From assembly GCF_041927875.1 (NCBI RefSeq), contig NZ_JBHFHN010000005.1: a DNA stretch of 64,000 nucleotides. One strand, 5' to 3'. This document shows positions 53,537-62,477 of this stretch, piece after piece. The DNA is from Paracoccus sp041927875 (GTDB lineage: Bacteria; Pseudomonadota; Alphaproteobacteria; Rhodobacterales; Rhodobacteraceae). The notes under the pieces are model-generated. The model worked only from the letters and a program-made list of their open reading frames with translations, searched no databases and had not been told where the DNA came from. The position numbers and the translations under genes were made by a program. Position 1 is the first letter of the stretch, and each line of letters starts with the position of its first letter.

Positions 53537-54753
53537 TGCGCGCCCCGATCCCCCTTTTGGGCGGGCTTTGGGCCGCCTATGTCGCGCAAAGCGTGATCGG
53601 CGGCCTGACCTGGGGCGGACTGCCCGCAGTGCTGCGCGACCGGGGCCTGCCGCTGGACCGGATCGGGCTGTTGTCGCTGCTGATCCTGCCTTGGGCGCTG
53701 AAAGTGCTGTGGTCGCCCTGGGTCGAGCGGATGCGGCTGCCGCGCGGCGGTCTGCCGCGCACCGCGACGCTGGTGGCAGGCTTCGGCGCGCTGGCGGTGG
53801 CCGGGTTGGTGGCGGTGGCGGCGTTGCCGCTGGACCCGCTGCTGCCGGTGCTGGCGGTGCTTCTGGTCGTCGCCTTTGCCACGGCAACGCTGGACATCGC
53901 GGTCGATGGCCATGCGGTTGGCGCGCTGTCGACTGGCCCCCAGGCCGAGGAATCGCTTGGCTGGGGCAATGCCGCGCAGGTCGGCGGGGCCTATGCCGGC
54001 GCGGCGATCGGCGGCGGGGCCTTTGTCGTGCTGGTGGCACGCCACGGCTGGGCCTCGGGCACGCTGGCCATGGCCGGGCTGGTGGCGCTGCTGCTGGCGG
54101 GCTTTGCGCTGGCCGCGCGCCGCAGCCGCGTCACGGTTGCCTCAACGACGCCCGCGCCCAGCCTGCGCCACGCCCTTGCCCGCCCCGAGATTCGGCGCGG
54201 CCTGCTGCTGGCCGCGGGCTTCGTGGTCGCCCACAAGGCCGCGATGGGGATGACCGGCCCCTATCTGATCGACCTTGGCCTTGGCCTGGAACAGGTCGGC
54301 ATCCTGTCGGGCCTTGCCAGCCTGGGCCTTGGGCTGGCGGGCGCGCTGATCGGCGGGGGGATGGTGCGCGCCATGGGCATCCGCGCCACGCTGATGACCT
54401 CGCTTGGCTTGCAGGCGCTGGTGCTGGCGGTGTTGGCGGCGGGCGCGGGCGGGCTGGCGATCCCGGTGCTGGTTCAGGTCGGCGCGGCGCTCATGTCAGG
54501 CTCGGCGGTCATGGCGATCGGCTTTACCGCCCTTTACGCCCGCTTCATGGAACTGGCCGATCCCGCGCAGGGCGGTGTGGATTTCACGCTGTTTCAATGC
54601 CTTGATGGCGCCGTCAGCATGGGTCTGGGCGTTGCCGCCGGACTGGTCGCGCAGCATCTGGGCTTTGGCGCGCTGTTTGCCGTCTGCGCCGGGGCGGCCA
54701 TGCTGATCGGCCTTGCGCTGGCCCGGCCCGGCCGCGAAAGGCGCATCGCATGA
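53536..54753 (+). CDS. RhtX/FptX-type siderophore MFS permease
   Basis: A 405-residue membrane protein with about 12 helices. The N-terminus (YVAQSVIGGLTWGGLPAVLRD) and KVLWSPWVERMRLP match the RhtX/FptX family, single-polypeptide permeases that bring ferric siderophores through the inner membrane without an ABC system. TLDIAVDGHAV is another family segment. Its start overlaps the receptor stop and its end overlaps the next gene by four bases. Confidence 0.88.
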   Translation: MRAPIPLLGGLWAAYVAQSVIGGLTWGGLPAVLRDRGLPLDRIGLLSLLILPWALKVLWSPWVERMRLPRGGLPRTATLVAGFGALAVAGLVAVAALPLDPLLPVLAVLLVVAFATATLDIAVDGHAVGALSTGPQAEESLGWGNAAQVGGAYAGAAIGGGAFVVLVARHGWASGTLAMAGLVALLLAGFALAARRSRVTVASTTPAPSLRHALARPEIRRGLLLAAGFVVAHKAAMGMTGPYLIDLGLGLEQVGILSGLASLGLGLAGALIGGGMVRAMGIRATLMTSLGLQALVLAVLAAGAGGLAIPVLVQVGAALMSGSAVMAIGFTALYARFMELADPAQGGVDFTLFQCLDGAVSMGLGVAAGLVAQHLGFGALFAVCAGAAMLIGLALARPGRERRIA

Positions 54754-55754
54754 CCCATCACGCCCATGCACCGCTTTCGCTGCCTTTCGATCAGGTCGAC
54801 CCGCTGTTTCGCGACCTTGCGCGCGAACACGGTCTGACCTGTCACGGCACGCCCCCCGACCCCACCCGCGTCGAGATCGGCGAGGGAGAGGTCGCGCTGG
54901 CCCCCACGCCGCAAGGCTGCCGGATCACTGCCCGCGCCGATACGCCCGACTGGCTGTTCACCCTGCAAGAGGCCGCGGTCGAGCATCTGGCCGAGGTCAT
55001 TCCCGGCCTGACCCTTGACTGGACCAGCCCAGCCCGCACAGGCGAGATGCCGCCCAATTTCAGCCTGGCCCATGTCGTCGGCGTCACCCGCCTGACGCCG
55101 CATTTCCTGCGCCTGCGGCTGACGGGCGAGCGGCTTGACCGGCTGGACCGCGACATGATCCATTTCCGCCTTGTGCTGCCCCAGGATGACGGCGCGCCGC
55201 GCTGGCCGCATCTGGACGCGGGCGGGCAGACCGTGTGGCCCGAAGGGCTGCACCGCCCCGCCTATACCGTCGCCGCCATCGACCCGCAGGCGAGCTGGCT
55301 CGACACCGACATCTTCATCCATGACGGTGGACGGATCTGCAACTTTGCCGCGCAGGCCGCCGCCGGGGCGACGGTGGGGTTGAACGGGCCGGGCGGCGGG
55401 GGGATCCCGCAAGCCGCGCATCTGGTGCTGGCCGGGGATGAAACTGCCTATCCCGCGCTGGCCCGGATCGCCGCCGCGCAGGCGGCGGGTGCGCGGATCG
55501 ACCTGACCCTTCTGGGGGACAGCGCCGATTACCCCTTTGCGCCGCGCCCCGGCCTGACGATCACCCACCGGCCCCGGTCAGAAGCCGCGCTGGCCCGCGC
55601 CCTGACCGCCGCGCCGCCTGCCGATTTCTACTGGATCGCGACCGAAAAGGCGCGATTGCAGGTGCTGCGGCGGGCGATCACGCAGGATCTGGCAATCCCC
55701 CGGACCCGCGCCCATCTTGCCGCCTATTGGTCGGCCCCCTGCTGCGAGGAATGA
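54750..55754 (+). CDS. Siderophore-interacting protein (FAD ferric-siderophore reductase)
   Basis: A 334-residue cytosolic flavoprotein of the ViuB/SIP family that releases iron from imported ferric siderophore by reduction. The first 95 residues resemble a DUF2218 domain (RVEIGEGEVALAPTPQGCRI). The FAD part has VVGVTRLTPHFLRLRLTGE, HRPAYTVAAIDPQ and GPGGGGIPQAAHLVLAGDETAYPALARI, and the C-terminus has AYWSAPCCEE. The four-base overlap with the permease gene places it in the uptake operon. Confidence 0.9.
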   Translation: MTHHAHAPLSLPFDQVDPLFRDLAREHGLTCHGTPPDPTRVEIGEGEVALAPTPQGCRITARADTPDWLFTLQEAAVEHLAEVIPGLTLDWTSPARTGEMPPNFSLAHVVGVTRLTPHFLRLRLTGERLDRLDRDMIHFRLVLPQDDGAPRWPHLDAGGQTVWPEGLHRPAYTVAAIDPQASWLDTDIFIHDGGRICNFAAQAAAGATVGLNGPGGGGIPQAAHLVLAGDETAYPALARIAAAQAAGARIDLTLLGDSADYPFAPRPGLTITHRPRSEAALARALTAAPPADFYWIATEKARLQVLRRAITQDLAIPRTRAHLAAYWSAPCCEE

Positions 55755-55756
55755 TG

Positions 55757-56533
55757 ATGACCGCCAGCCCTTCCACACCCCTGTTCCTGCTACCCTGCGC
55801 GCTGGCACTGGCGCTGGTCGCCGGACCCGCATCCGGCCAGATCGCCCCCGATCTTGTCCAGGTCGCGCCCGCGACGCTGCCCCATGACCTGTCGCCGATG
55901 GGCATGTTCCGGCAGGCCGACGTGGTGGTCAAGGCGGTCATGATCGGGCTGGCGGCGGCATCTGTCGTCACCTGGACGGTGCTGGTGGTCAAGCTGTTCG
56001 AGCTGGCCTTCGCCCGCCGCGCCCTGCGCCGCGCCGCCGCCCGGATCGAGGCCGCGCCCGACCTGACCGAAGCGATGCAGGGCGGCAAAGGCCCTGCCGG
56101 CGTCATGCTGCGTGCCGCCGGGGCCGAGGTCGCGCGGTCGGCCGATGGCGCGCGGGCGGGGCTGGCCGAGCGTGTCGCCTCGCATCTGGCGCAGCATCAG
56201 GCGCTTGCGGCGCGGCACATGGCGATCGGCACCGGGATGCTGGCGACGATCGGCGCGGTGGCGCCCTTTGTCGGGCTGTTCGGGACGGTCTGGGGCATCA
56301 TGAACGCCTTCATCGGCATATCGAAGGCGCAGACCACGAACCTGGCCGTGGTCGCACCCGGCATCGCCGAGGCGCTGCTGGCGACCGCGCTTGGCCTTGT
56401 CGCGGCGATCCCGGCGGTGGTGATCTACAACGCACTGGCCCGCGCCATCGCCGGCTATCGGCTGGAGCTTGGCGCCGTCGGGGCGGCGATCCAGCGGCTG
56501 ATCAGCCGCGATCTTGACCGGGGGGCGCGATGA
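55757..56533 (+). CDS. exbB: ExbB
   Basis: The proton-channel subunit of the ExbB-ExbD-TonB energiser. About 258 residues, with a signal-like N-terminal extension (FLLPCALALALVAGPASG), one helix near residues 60-80 and two C-terminal helices. The family signature GTGMLATIGAVAPFVGLFGTVWGIMNAF is split between IGTGMLATIGAV and FVGLFGTVWGIMNAF. Three ATGs in a row (55751, 55754, 55757) follow GAGGA; the last has the best spacing. It overlaps exbD by four bases. Confidence 0.93.
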   Translation: MTASPSTPLFLLPCALALALVAGPASGQIAPDLVQVAPATLPHDLSPMGMFRQADVVVKAVMIGLAAASVVTWTVLVVKLFELAFARRALRRAAARIEAAPDLTEAMQGGKGPAGVMLRAAGAEVARSADGARAGLAERVASHLAQHQALAARHMAIGTGMLATIGAVAPFVGLFGTVWGIMNAFIGISKAQTTNLAVVAPGIAEALLATALGLVAAIPAVVIYNALARAIAGYRLELGAVGAAIQRLISRDLDRGAR

Positions 56534-56955
56534 TGGCGGGCGGACTGCAGGACGACGACCTGACCGAGGCGCATGAGATCAACGTGACGCCGTTTATCGA
56601 CGTCATGCTGGTGTTGCTGATCATCTTCATGGTCGCGGCGCCCTTGGCGACGGTCGATGTGAATGTCGATCTGCCCGCGGCGCAGGGGGCGGCCTCGCCG
56701 CGGCCCGATCAGCCGGTGTGGCTGACGCTTGCGCCGGATCTTGGCCTGTCGCTGGGCAACGCGGCGGTTGACCCGGCGGGGCTGGCGGCGGCGCTGGATG
56801 CTGAAACGGGTGCCGACCGCGACACCCGCATCTTTCTTCGCGCCGATCAGTCCGTCCCCTATGGCGAGGTGATGGCGGTGATGAACCGGTTGCGCGACGC
56901 GGGCTATACCAAGATCGCGATGGTCGGGCTGGACAGCCCGGCGGCGCTGCCATGA
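56530..56955 (+). CDS. exbD: ExbD
   Basis: The partner of ExbB that couples proton flow to TonB. The 141-residue protein has the family opening HEINVTPFIDVMLVLLIIFMV (membrane helix with the essential Asp in FIDVML) and a C-terminal periplasmic domain (FLRADQSVPYGEVMAVMNRLRDAGYTKIAMV). It starts inside the exbB stop and tonB follows after 13 bases. Confidence 0.95.
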   Translation: MMAGGLQDDDLTEAHEINVTPFIDVMLVLLIIFMVAAPLATVDVNVDLPAAQGAASPRPDQPVWLTLAPDLGLSLGNAAVDPAGLAAALDAETGADRDTRIFLRADQSVPYGEVMAVMNRLRDAGYTKIAMVGLDSPAALP

Positions 56956-56968
56956 AGGGGGGCGCGTC

Positions 56969-57859
56969 ATGATCGGCGCTGCCGCGCGGTGGCTGACCGG
57001 CTTGGCACTGGTGCTGGCCGCGCATCTGGGTGTCGCCCACTGGTTGATGGCCACGGCCATATCGGGGCCGCCCGCGTCCGTCGCTGCGCCCGTCTTTGTC
57101 GAACTGGTGGCGCCCGAGCCGGAGCCGCAGCCGGAACCCGAGGCCGAACCGGCGCCGGAGCCTGAGGCGCTTCCCGTCGATCCCGGCATTCCGCCGCAGA
57201 TCCTTGAGGTGCCGGATGTTCAGCCCGCCCCGCCAGAGCCAGAGCCTGAGCCGGAACGTGAGCCGGAACCTGAACCGGAGCCGGAGCCTCAGCCCGAACC
57301 GGAACCGGAGCCGGAGCTTGAGCTGCCGCCCCTGACCCCGCTGCCGCCACCGACCGACCTTGCCGAGCAGCTGGTGCCACCCTCGCCGCGCCCGCAGTCG
57401 CGTCCGCCACGGCCCAAGCCGGTCGAACCCGCGCCCCGGCGGCAGGCCGAAAAGCCGCGCCCCACCCGTGCCGAGCCTGCCCCCGCCAAGCCTGCCACGG
57501 CCAAGCCGGCTGCGCCAAGGGCGACCGCGCCCGCCGCGCCACGCCGCGATGACGGCGCGCGCGCACAAGCGGCCGCCGCCAGTGCCGGCGCGGTGCGCAA
57601 CTGGCAATCCGAGGCCGGGGCACGCATCGCCCGTCACATGAAGCGCACCCGGATCAGTGGTCGCGGCGCGTCGGTGCAGGTGCAGCTTGCCATCCAGGTC
57701 GGCGCCAACGGCGCCGCATCCGCGCGGCTGGCCAGCAGCACGGGCGATCCGCGAATCGACGCCGCACTGGCACGACAGGCAGGCCGCCTTCCGCGTCTGC
57801 CCGCACCACCCGGCGGACAGGGGCACTCATTCGTGCTGCCGATCCTCATTCAGTTCTGA
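56969..57859 (+). CDS. tonB: TonB, with a long Glu-Pro repeat
   Basis: A 296-residue inner-membrane-anchored protein that transmits energy to outer-membrane receptors. It has one N-terminal helix (LTGLALVLAAHLGVAHWLM), a periplasmic span with about 30 Glu-Pro or Pro-Glu units (residues 48-120) and a second basic Pro/Ala/Lys/Arg part (135-200), and a C-terminal TonB domain (VQLAIQVGANGAASARLASSTGDPRIDAAL, given here in part, ending PILIQF). It is the last gene of the uptake operon. Confidence 0.93.
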   Translation: MIGAAARWLTGLALVLAAHLGVAHWLMATAISGPPASVAAPVFVELVAPEPEPQPEPEAEPAPEPEALPVDPGIPPQILEVPDVQPAPPEPEPEPEREPEPEPEPEPQPEPEPEPELELPPLTPLPPPTDLAEQLVPPSPRPQSRPPRPKPVEPAPRRQAEKPRPTRAEPAPAKPATAKPAAPRATAPAAPRRDDGARAQAAAASAGAVRNWQSEAGARIARHMKRTRISGRGASVQVQLAIQVGANGAASARLASSTGDPRIDAALARQAGRLPRLPAPPGGQGHSFVLPILIQF

Positions 57860-57877
57860 ACGGGGGAGCGCCGGCAA

Positions 57878-57914
57878 GGTCGGGCGTGGCGGCAACGAAC
57901 CGCCACGCCCGACC
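57878..57914. terminator. Perfect 15-base-pair hairpin between convergent operons
   Basis: GGTCGGGCGTGGCGG and CCGCCACGCCCGACC pair perfectly around a seven-base loop. It lies 19 bases after the tonB stop and about 200 bases beyond the end of the opposing receptor gene. No T-run follows, so it would act as an RNA-stabilising or rho-assisted end. The rest of the gap (57915-58117) holds nothing I can support. Confidence 0.65.
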
Positions 57915-58117
57915 CTGGCCGCATGATCCCTGTGCTGATGGTGGCAAGTCCCGGGCCTTGTCGAAAGGCCTGACGTCGGTTGGCCATGACGATGGCCGCG
58001 CCTTGGTCCGATGGTCGTGGCGCTGAAAGCGTGATCCGGCGCGCCGGGCCATTCGCCCGGCCGGTCGATGTCCCCGCCACCACGCCGAAACCTGGCGCAG
58101 GGGCGGGGATGGTCTGG

Positions 58118-60205
58118 TCAGAACGTCATGCGCAGGCCGATCCCGACCTCGCGCGGTTCGGTCATGATGGCGTTCATGACCGGGCCTGTGGCTGACCGGC
58201 TGAGCTGCTTGGCCAGCGGCGCGCGTTCGTCGAACAGGTTGTTGGCATAGCCATAGACCTCGATCCCCTCGCGCGGGACGTAGCTGACGCGCAGATTGGC
58301 CAGGGTGAAGCTGTCGATCCGCGTCGCTTCGCTGTTCGTGTCATCCGAGAAATAGCCGCCGGTATGGCGCACCGAGGCGTTCACCGTCAGCTTGTCGATC
58401 GGCGTCCAGTCGACGCCAAAGGTCAGGCTGTGGCGCGGGGCGCGGGCGAATTCCTTGCCCAGGATATCGCTGGTCGCGGCACTGAACTGCGACACTTCGG
58501 TGTGCAGCAGCCCCAGCCCGCCGCGCAGGCGCAGGGTATCGCTGGCCTGATAGTCGGCGGCCAGTTCCAGCCCATAGGCCTTGGCCTGTTCGGCGTTGAC
58601 AGTGACAGAGCTGCCATAGTTGTTGGGCAGCACTACCCGCACGAAGCGCTGTGCATCCTTGTAGTCGCTGTAGAACAGGTTCCCCGACAGCATCAGCCGG
58701 TCCTCCAGCATCTGACTGCGGGCGAACAGTTCATAGCTTGTGACGCGCTCGGCCGCGAAGGCGACATAGCTGCCGCGGCGCAAATCCAGCGACACGCCGC
58801 CGGGGTTGTAGCCCTGCGAAATCATCGCCCCGACGGTCGTCGTCTCGCTTGCGTCATAGGACAGCGCAAGCTTGGGCAGCCAGGCGTCGAAGGTGCCGTT
58901 GTAATCCAGCGGCCCCTTTGCATAGGTCGCCACGCCACTGCGGCTGATCTCGTCGCGCTGATAGCGCAGCCCGCCGGTCAGCCGCCAGCGGTCCGCCAGC
59001 CGCCACGTGGCTTCGCCATAGACGCCCAGATTGGTCTTGGTGTCGTCATAGCGGGTGATGAAATCCGCCGGCTTGTCGCGCAGGTCCAGCATCTCGTCAG
59101 AGGTGGTGCGCGCCACGAACAGCCCCGCCACGCCCGAGATCGTGTCCTCGTCCCCGCCAAAGGTCAGCCGGGTTTCGTTGGACACGGTGCGCTGATCCAG
59201 CCGGGCGGTGCCGTCGGTCACCGGCGCGGTATAGCGGTTGTTGGTTCGGTCGCTGATCTGCAACTGGTTGTGCAACGCCATCCCGTTGCCGAAGTCATAG
59301 CTGACATCGGCGACCATGCTGTTGGTGCGGTTGCGCCAGGTCGGCATGGCGATGGCATCGTTGTTCAGATCCTCGAACGGCGTGCTGGCGCTTTCCAACG
59401 AGGGGCGATTGCTGGACGTGTGACTGAAGGTCAGCTTCGCCTCCAGCCCCGGCAGGTCGGCGGGACGCCACAGCAGCTTGAAGCGCACATCGCGGTTTTC
59501 AAAGTCCTGATCGGTGTTGCCCTTGCGGAAGTTCGGGTTGGTATAGGTGATGAACGTGTCGCGGGCGAACCCATCGACGGCGAGTCGCGCCGCCAGTTCC
59601 GACGACAACGGCCCGGACACCGCGAACGAGGCACGGCGGCTGTTGCGGCTGCCATATTGCAGTTGCGCCACGCCTTCGCGTTCAAAGGTCGGGTCGTTGG
59701 TCTTGACCAGGATCGCCCCGGCGATGCTGTTGGCCCCCTGGGTGGTGGTCTGCGGGCCGCGGAAAACCTCGACCGACTGCACATCCCAGGCAGATGCCGC
59801 GCCAAGCGCATATTCGTTATAGCTGAGATAGCGGCCATCGACGTTGATCGTGGCGCGCGGCACGGTGCCGCCGAAGAACGCGCCCGCGCCCGAGTTCGGG
59901 CCCTGGCTGTCCTGGCCGCGGATGATCGGGGCCGCGACCGTGCCGGTGACATTGACGTTGGGCACCTCGGCCAGGGCGTTTGTGACCGAATGGGCGGCGG
60001 GATCGCGCGCGACCTGCTCGCCCGCGAGGGCCGCGACCGAGGCCGCCGTGCGCTTCAGGCTGCGCACCACCTTTTCGCCGGTGATGATGATCGGCGCCAG
60101 CGTGATGGTCTGGTCCTGCGCCAGGGTCACGCCGGGTGTGGCCATCAGCACCAGCGTCAGTGCGGTGCTTGACGCCAACGGCGCCAGGGAACGGGGGTGT
60201 CTCAT
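58118..60205 (-). CDS. TonB-dependent receptor (catecholate/heterologous siderophore-like)
   Basis: A 695-residue outer-membrane receptor with signal peptide (STALTLVLMATPGVTLA), a TonB-box-like QTITLAPIII, a plug domain with VFRGPQTTTQGANSIAGAIL and a barrel ending in phenylalanine (GIGLRMTF). It differs clearly from the receptor at 51449. AAGGACA is at a good distance from the ATG at 60205. It is 16 bases after the carrier/condensation gene, so it belongs to that operon and may import the metallophore made there. Confidence 0.9.
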   Translation of the reverse strand: MRHPRSLAPLASSTALTLVLMATPGVTLAQDQTITLAPIIITGEKVVRSLKRTAASVAALAGEQVARDPAAHSVTNALAEVPNVNVTGTVAAPIIRGQDSQGPNSGAGAFFGGTVPRATINVDGRYLSYNEYALGAASAWDVQSVEVFRGPQTTTQGANSIAGAILVKTNDPTFEREGVAQLQYGSRNSRRASFAVSGPLSSELAARLAVDGFARDTFITYTNPNFRKGNTDQDFENRDVRFKLLWRPADLPGLEAKLTFSHTSSNRPSLESASTPFEDLNNDAIAMPTWRNRTNSMVADVSYDFGNGMALHNQLQISDRTNNRYTAPVTDGTARLDQRTVSNETRLTFGGDEDTISGVAGLFVARTTSDEMLDLRDKPADFITRYDDTKTNLGVYGEATWRLADRWRLTGGLRYQRDEISRSGVATYAKGPLDYNGTFDAWLPKLALSYDASETTTVGAMISQGYNPGGVSLDLRRGSYVAFAAERVTSYELFARSQMLEDRLMLSGNLFYSDYKDAQRFVRVVLPNNYGSSVTVNAEQAKAYGLELAADYQASDTLRLRGGLGLLHTEVSQFSAATSDILGKEFARAPRHSLTFGVDWTPIDKLTVNASVRHTGGYFSDDTNSEATRIDSFTLANLRVSYVPREGIEVYGYANNLFDERAPLAKQLSRSATGPVMNAIMTEPREVGIGLRMTF

Positions 60206-60221
60206 CTGTGGCTGTCCTTTG

Positions 60222-62408
60222 TTATGTCGGTGAATGGGTGTCGGCGGTGGCGACATTCAGATCTGCCAGCCGCAGGGCTGCGCCTTCGGGCGTGGCGATC
60301 CGGGCCAGAACGCGATGCATCCGCGCCAGGATCGCCCGGCCCTGCGCCGCGTCAAAGCGGCGGGCGCAATGGTTCAGCGTCAGGTGCAGGTCGCGGCCCG
60401 GCGTGGTCACGTCCTCCATCACCTCGACATGCAGCGGCAGGATCGAGGGCGGGGTGCCGATTTCGATCTGGCGATAGGGGATCGGCCCGGCGGGACCATG
60501 CAGCGCGCCGTTCAGCGCGTTGCCCGCGTGGATCTGGATGAAGACCTCGAAGACATGGGTGCCGGGGGGCGGCGGGCCGCCGGGCAGGGCCTCCTCGACC
60601 AGGTCGATCGGCACGTCGCTGTGGGGCAGGGACCGGGCGACCAGATCGCGGCTTTGCGCCACCAGATCGGTCAGCGTCATCTGGGGGTCCAGCCGCATGT
60701 TGTGGCAGACGACCGTGGTGAAATATCCGACCGTATCGAACCACCGCGCCGCCTGCCGACCCGAGGCCGACGTGCCCACCGCCAGCCGGTCCATCCCCGC
60801 GATGGCGTGCATCGCCGCAGCGATCGCGGCGTGAAACAGGTTGAACAGCGAGGCATCCAGCCGCCGCGCCGCCCGACGCAACCCCTCGGCCAGCGTCGGG
60901 TCAAGGTCCAGCCGCAGCAGCCCGCGCGCCTCTGCCCCGGCCGGTGCGGACGCGCGGCCCGGCAGCGGCAGCGGCAGCGCCGGCAGGTCGCGCAGGTGAT
61001 CCATCCACCAGGCCAGATGCGCCGCCGTATCGGCGGCCTGTCGCTGATCCTGCGCGAACAGGTGAAACGGCGGCGGGCTGTTTGGCCAGTCGGGCGCGCG
61101 GCCACTGGCACGGGCCGCATAGGCCTGGCCCAGTTCGGCCATCAGTTGCGACAGCGACCATTCATCAAGGACGATGTGATGAAAAAGGAAGGACAGCGCC
61201 TGCCCGTCCTTGTCGCGGAAGAACCGCAGGCGAACCGGCAGCTCCCGCGCCAGATCAAAAGCGTGCGCGGCCTCGGTCGCAAGGCTGGCCTGCCCAGCGT
61301 CATCCGAATGCCACCACCAGCGATAGCTGTCCAGCGCGGGCTGTGGCACCACATGCTGTGTCACCTCATCCCCGGTCGGGATGAACAGGCTGCGCAGCAC
61401 CGGATGGCGGATCATCAGATCGCGGAAGGCTGCGGCAAAGACAGCTTCGTCCACCGGCGCCAGAAAGCGCAGCACGAAGGGCAGGTTGAACACCGCGCCA
61501 TGGCCATGCGCCGCCGAGGCCTTCCACAGCGATTGCTGTGCCAGCGATAGCGGCGCCTTGGCAAAGTCCTGCGGCGCGGCGGGCTGGGCCAGGTCGGGCT
61601 GGGCGAGGGGGGGCGGCGCGGTGGTGCGGGCGCGCAGGGCCAGCCGGGCGGCAGTGGCATGGGCGAAAATGTCGTCAAAGGCGATCTCGATCCCGTGCTG
61701 ATCCAACAGCCTGCCGATCACGCGGGTGGCCAGCAGCGAATGTCCGCCGTGGTCGAAGAAGTCATCCTGTGGCCCCAGATCGGGCAGGCCCAAAGCCTCG
61801 CGCAGGGCGGCAAGGATCACATCGGTCAGCTGGTCGGAACCAGCGGCGCCGGGGTCCAGGGGCCGCAGCCAGTGGGGCAGGGGATCGTGGGACATGCCAC
61901 AGTGGGCGCGCCCGTCCAGCGCCGCGCACAGCCGCGCGATCAGCCCATCCAGCGACACGGCATCGGCCAGCAGGTGATGACGCAGCAGCGCCAGCGTGGT
62001 GCCCGTGGGGTGCAGGCCAAGGGCCATGGCGACCAGCCCGCCACCCGTGCCCGCCCAGGCGGCGCGCAACGCCTGTTCGGTGGCCTCGGCGCTGTCGGTG
62101 TGCAGCAGGTGCAGCGGTGCCAGACCGTGACCGCAGGCTTGCGCCACGACCGCGCCGCTGTCGTCCAGATCGAAGCTCAGCCGCAGGTCGGGATGATCCG
62201 CCCAGACCCGGCCCCAGGCCGCCGCGATCCGCCCCGGCGGCATCGCGCCGTCCAGCCGCCACAGGCCGATGTCGGCCAGGGCCACATCGGGCTGGTGTTG
62301 CTGGCGCAACCAGATCAGGGCGCGGTCCGGGGACACCGGCTGGGGCGCGGCCCAGGCATCATTGGGCATGGGGTGGTCCTGCGGCAAGGGTCGCATGACG
62401 GAGGTCAT
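60222..62408 (-). CDS. NRPS-like protein: half-condensation, carrier, condensation; no adenylation domain
   Basis: A 728-residue protein. Residues about 25-170 look like the first lobe of a condensation domain, ending in RHHLLADAVSLDGL (degenerate HHxxxDG, H144 H145 D149). A carrier domain follows (about 190-260) with DDFFDHGGHSLL, Ser224 being the phosphopantetheine site. A full condensation domain (about 285-725) has HHIVLDEW (H410, H411, D415). There is no adenylation or thioesterase domain, so amino acid loading must come from another protein. Start 62408 has AAGG; 62369 is an alternative. The neighbouring receptor suggests a siderophore-type product. Confidence 0.8.
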   Translation of the reverse strand: MTSVMRPLPQDHPMPNDAWAAPQPVSPDRALIWLRQQHQPDVALADIGLWRLDGAMPPGRIAAAWGRVWADHPDLRLSFDLDDSGAVVAQACGHGLAPLHLLHTDSAEATEQALRAAWAGTGGGLVAMALGLHPTGTTLALLRHHLLADAVSLDGLIARLCAALDGRAHCGMSHDPLPHWLRPLDPGAAGSDQLTDVILAALREALGLPDLGPQDDFFDHGGHSLLATRVIGRLLDQHGIEIAFDDIFAHATAARLALRARTTAPPPLAQPDLAQPAAPQDFAKAPLSLAQQSLWKASAAHGHGAVFNLPFVLRFLAPVDEAVFAAAFRDLMIRHPVLRSLFIPTGDEVTQHVVPQPALDSYRWWWHSDDAGQASLATEAAHAFDLARELPVRLRFFRDKDGQALSFLFHHIVLDEWSLSQLMAELGQAYAARASGRAPDWPNSPPPFHLFAQDQRQAADTAAHLAWWMDHLRDLPALPLPLPGRASAPAGAEARGLLRLDLDPTLAEGLRRAARRLDASLFNLFHAAIAAAMHAIAGMDRLAVGTSASGRQAARWFDTVGYFTTVVCHNMRLDPQMTLTDLVAQSRDLVARSLPHSDVPIDLVEEALPGGPPPPGTHVFEVFIQIHAGNALNGALHGPAGPIPYRQIEIGTPPSILPLHVEVMEDVTTPGRDLHLTLNHCARRFDAAQGRAILARMHRVLARIATPEGAALRLADLNVATADTHSPT

Positions 62409-62466
62409 GGCGCCTTGCAGCGGGCTGGGCGCGGTCCAGTAGACGGGATCACAATGCTATGCGCAA

Positions 62467-62472
62467 TGTCAA
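62467..62472 (-). promoter_or_regulatory. TTGACA element in an AT-rich pocket
   Basis: In the 69-base gap between the two condensation-domain genes the minus strand reads TTGACATTGCGCATAGCATT. TTGACA is a perfect -35 but no good -10 lies 16-18 bases on (ATCCCG). It could be an internal promoter or operator for the downstream receptor operon. Confidence 0.3.
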
Positions 62473-62477
62473 GTAAT

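Noticed and set aside
57857..58083. Small minus-strand gene between tonB and the receptor
   Set aside because: It crosses the 15-base-pair hairpin and the translation is arginine-rich without family match.
58364..60172. Long plus-strand reading frame opposite the second TonB receptor
   Set aside because: Antisense shadow; the minus-strand reading has signal peptide, plug and barrel features.
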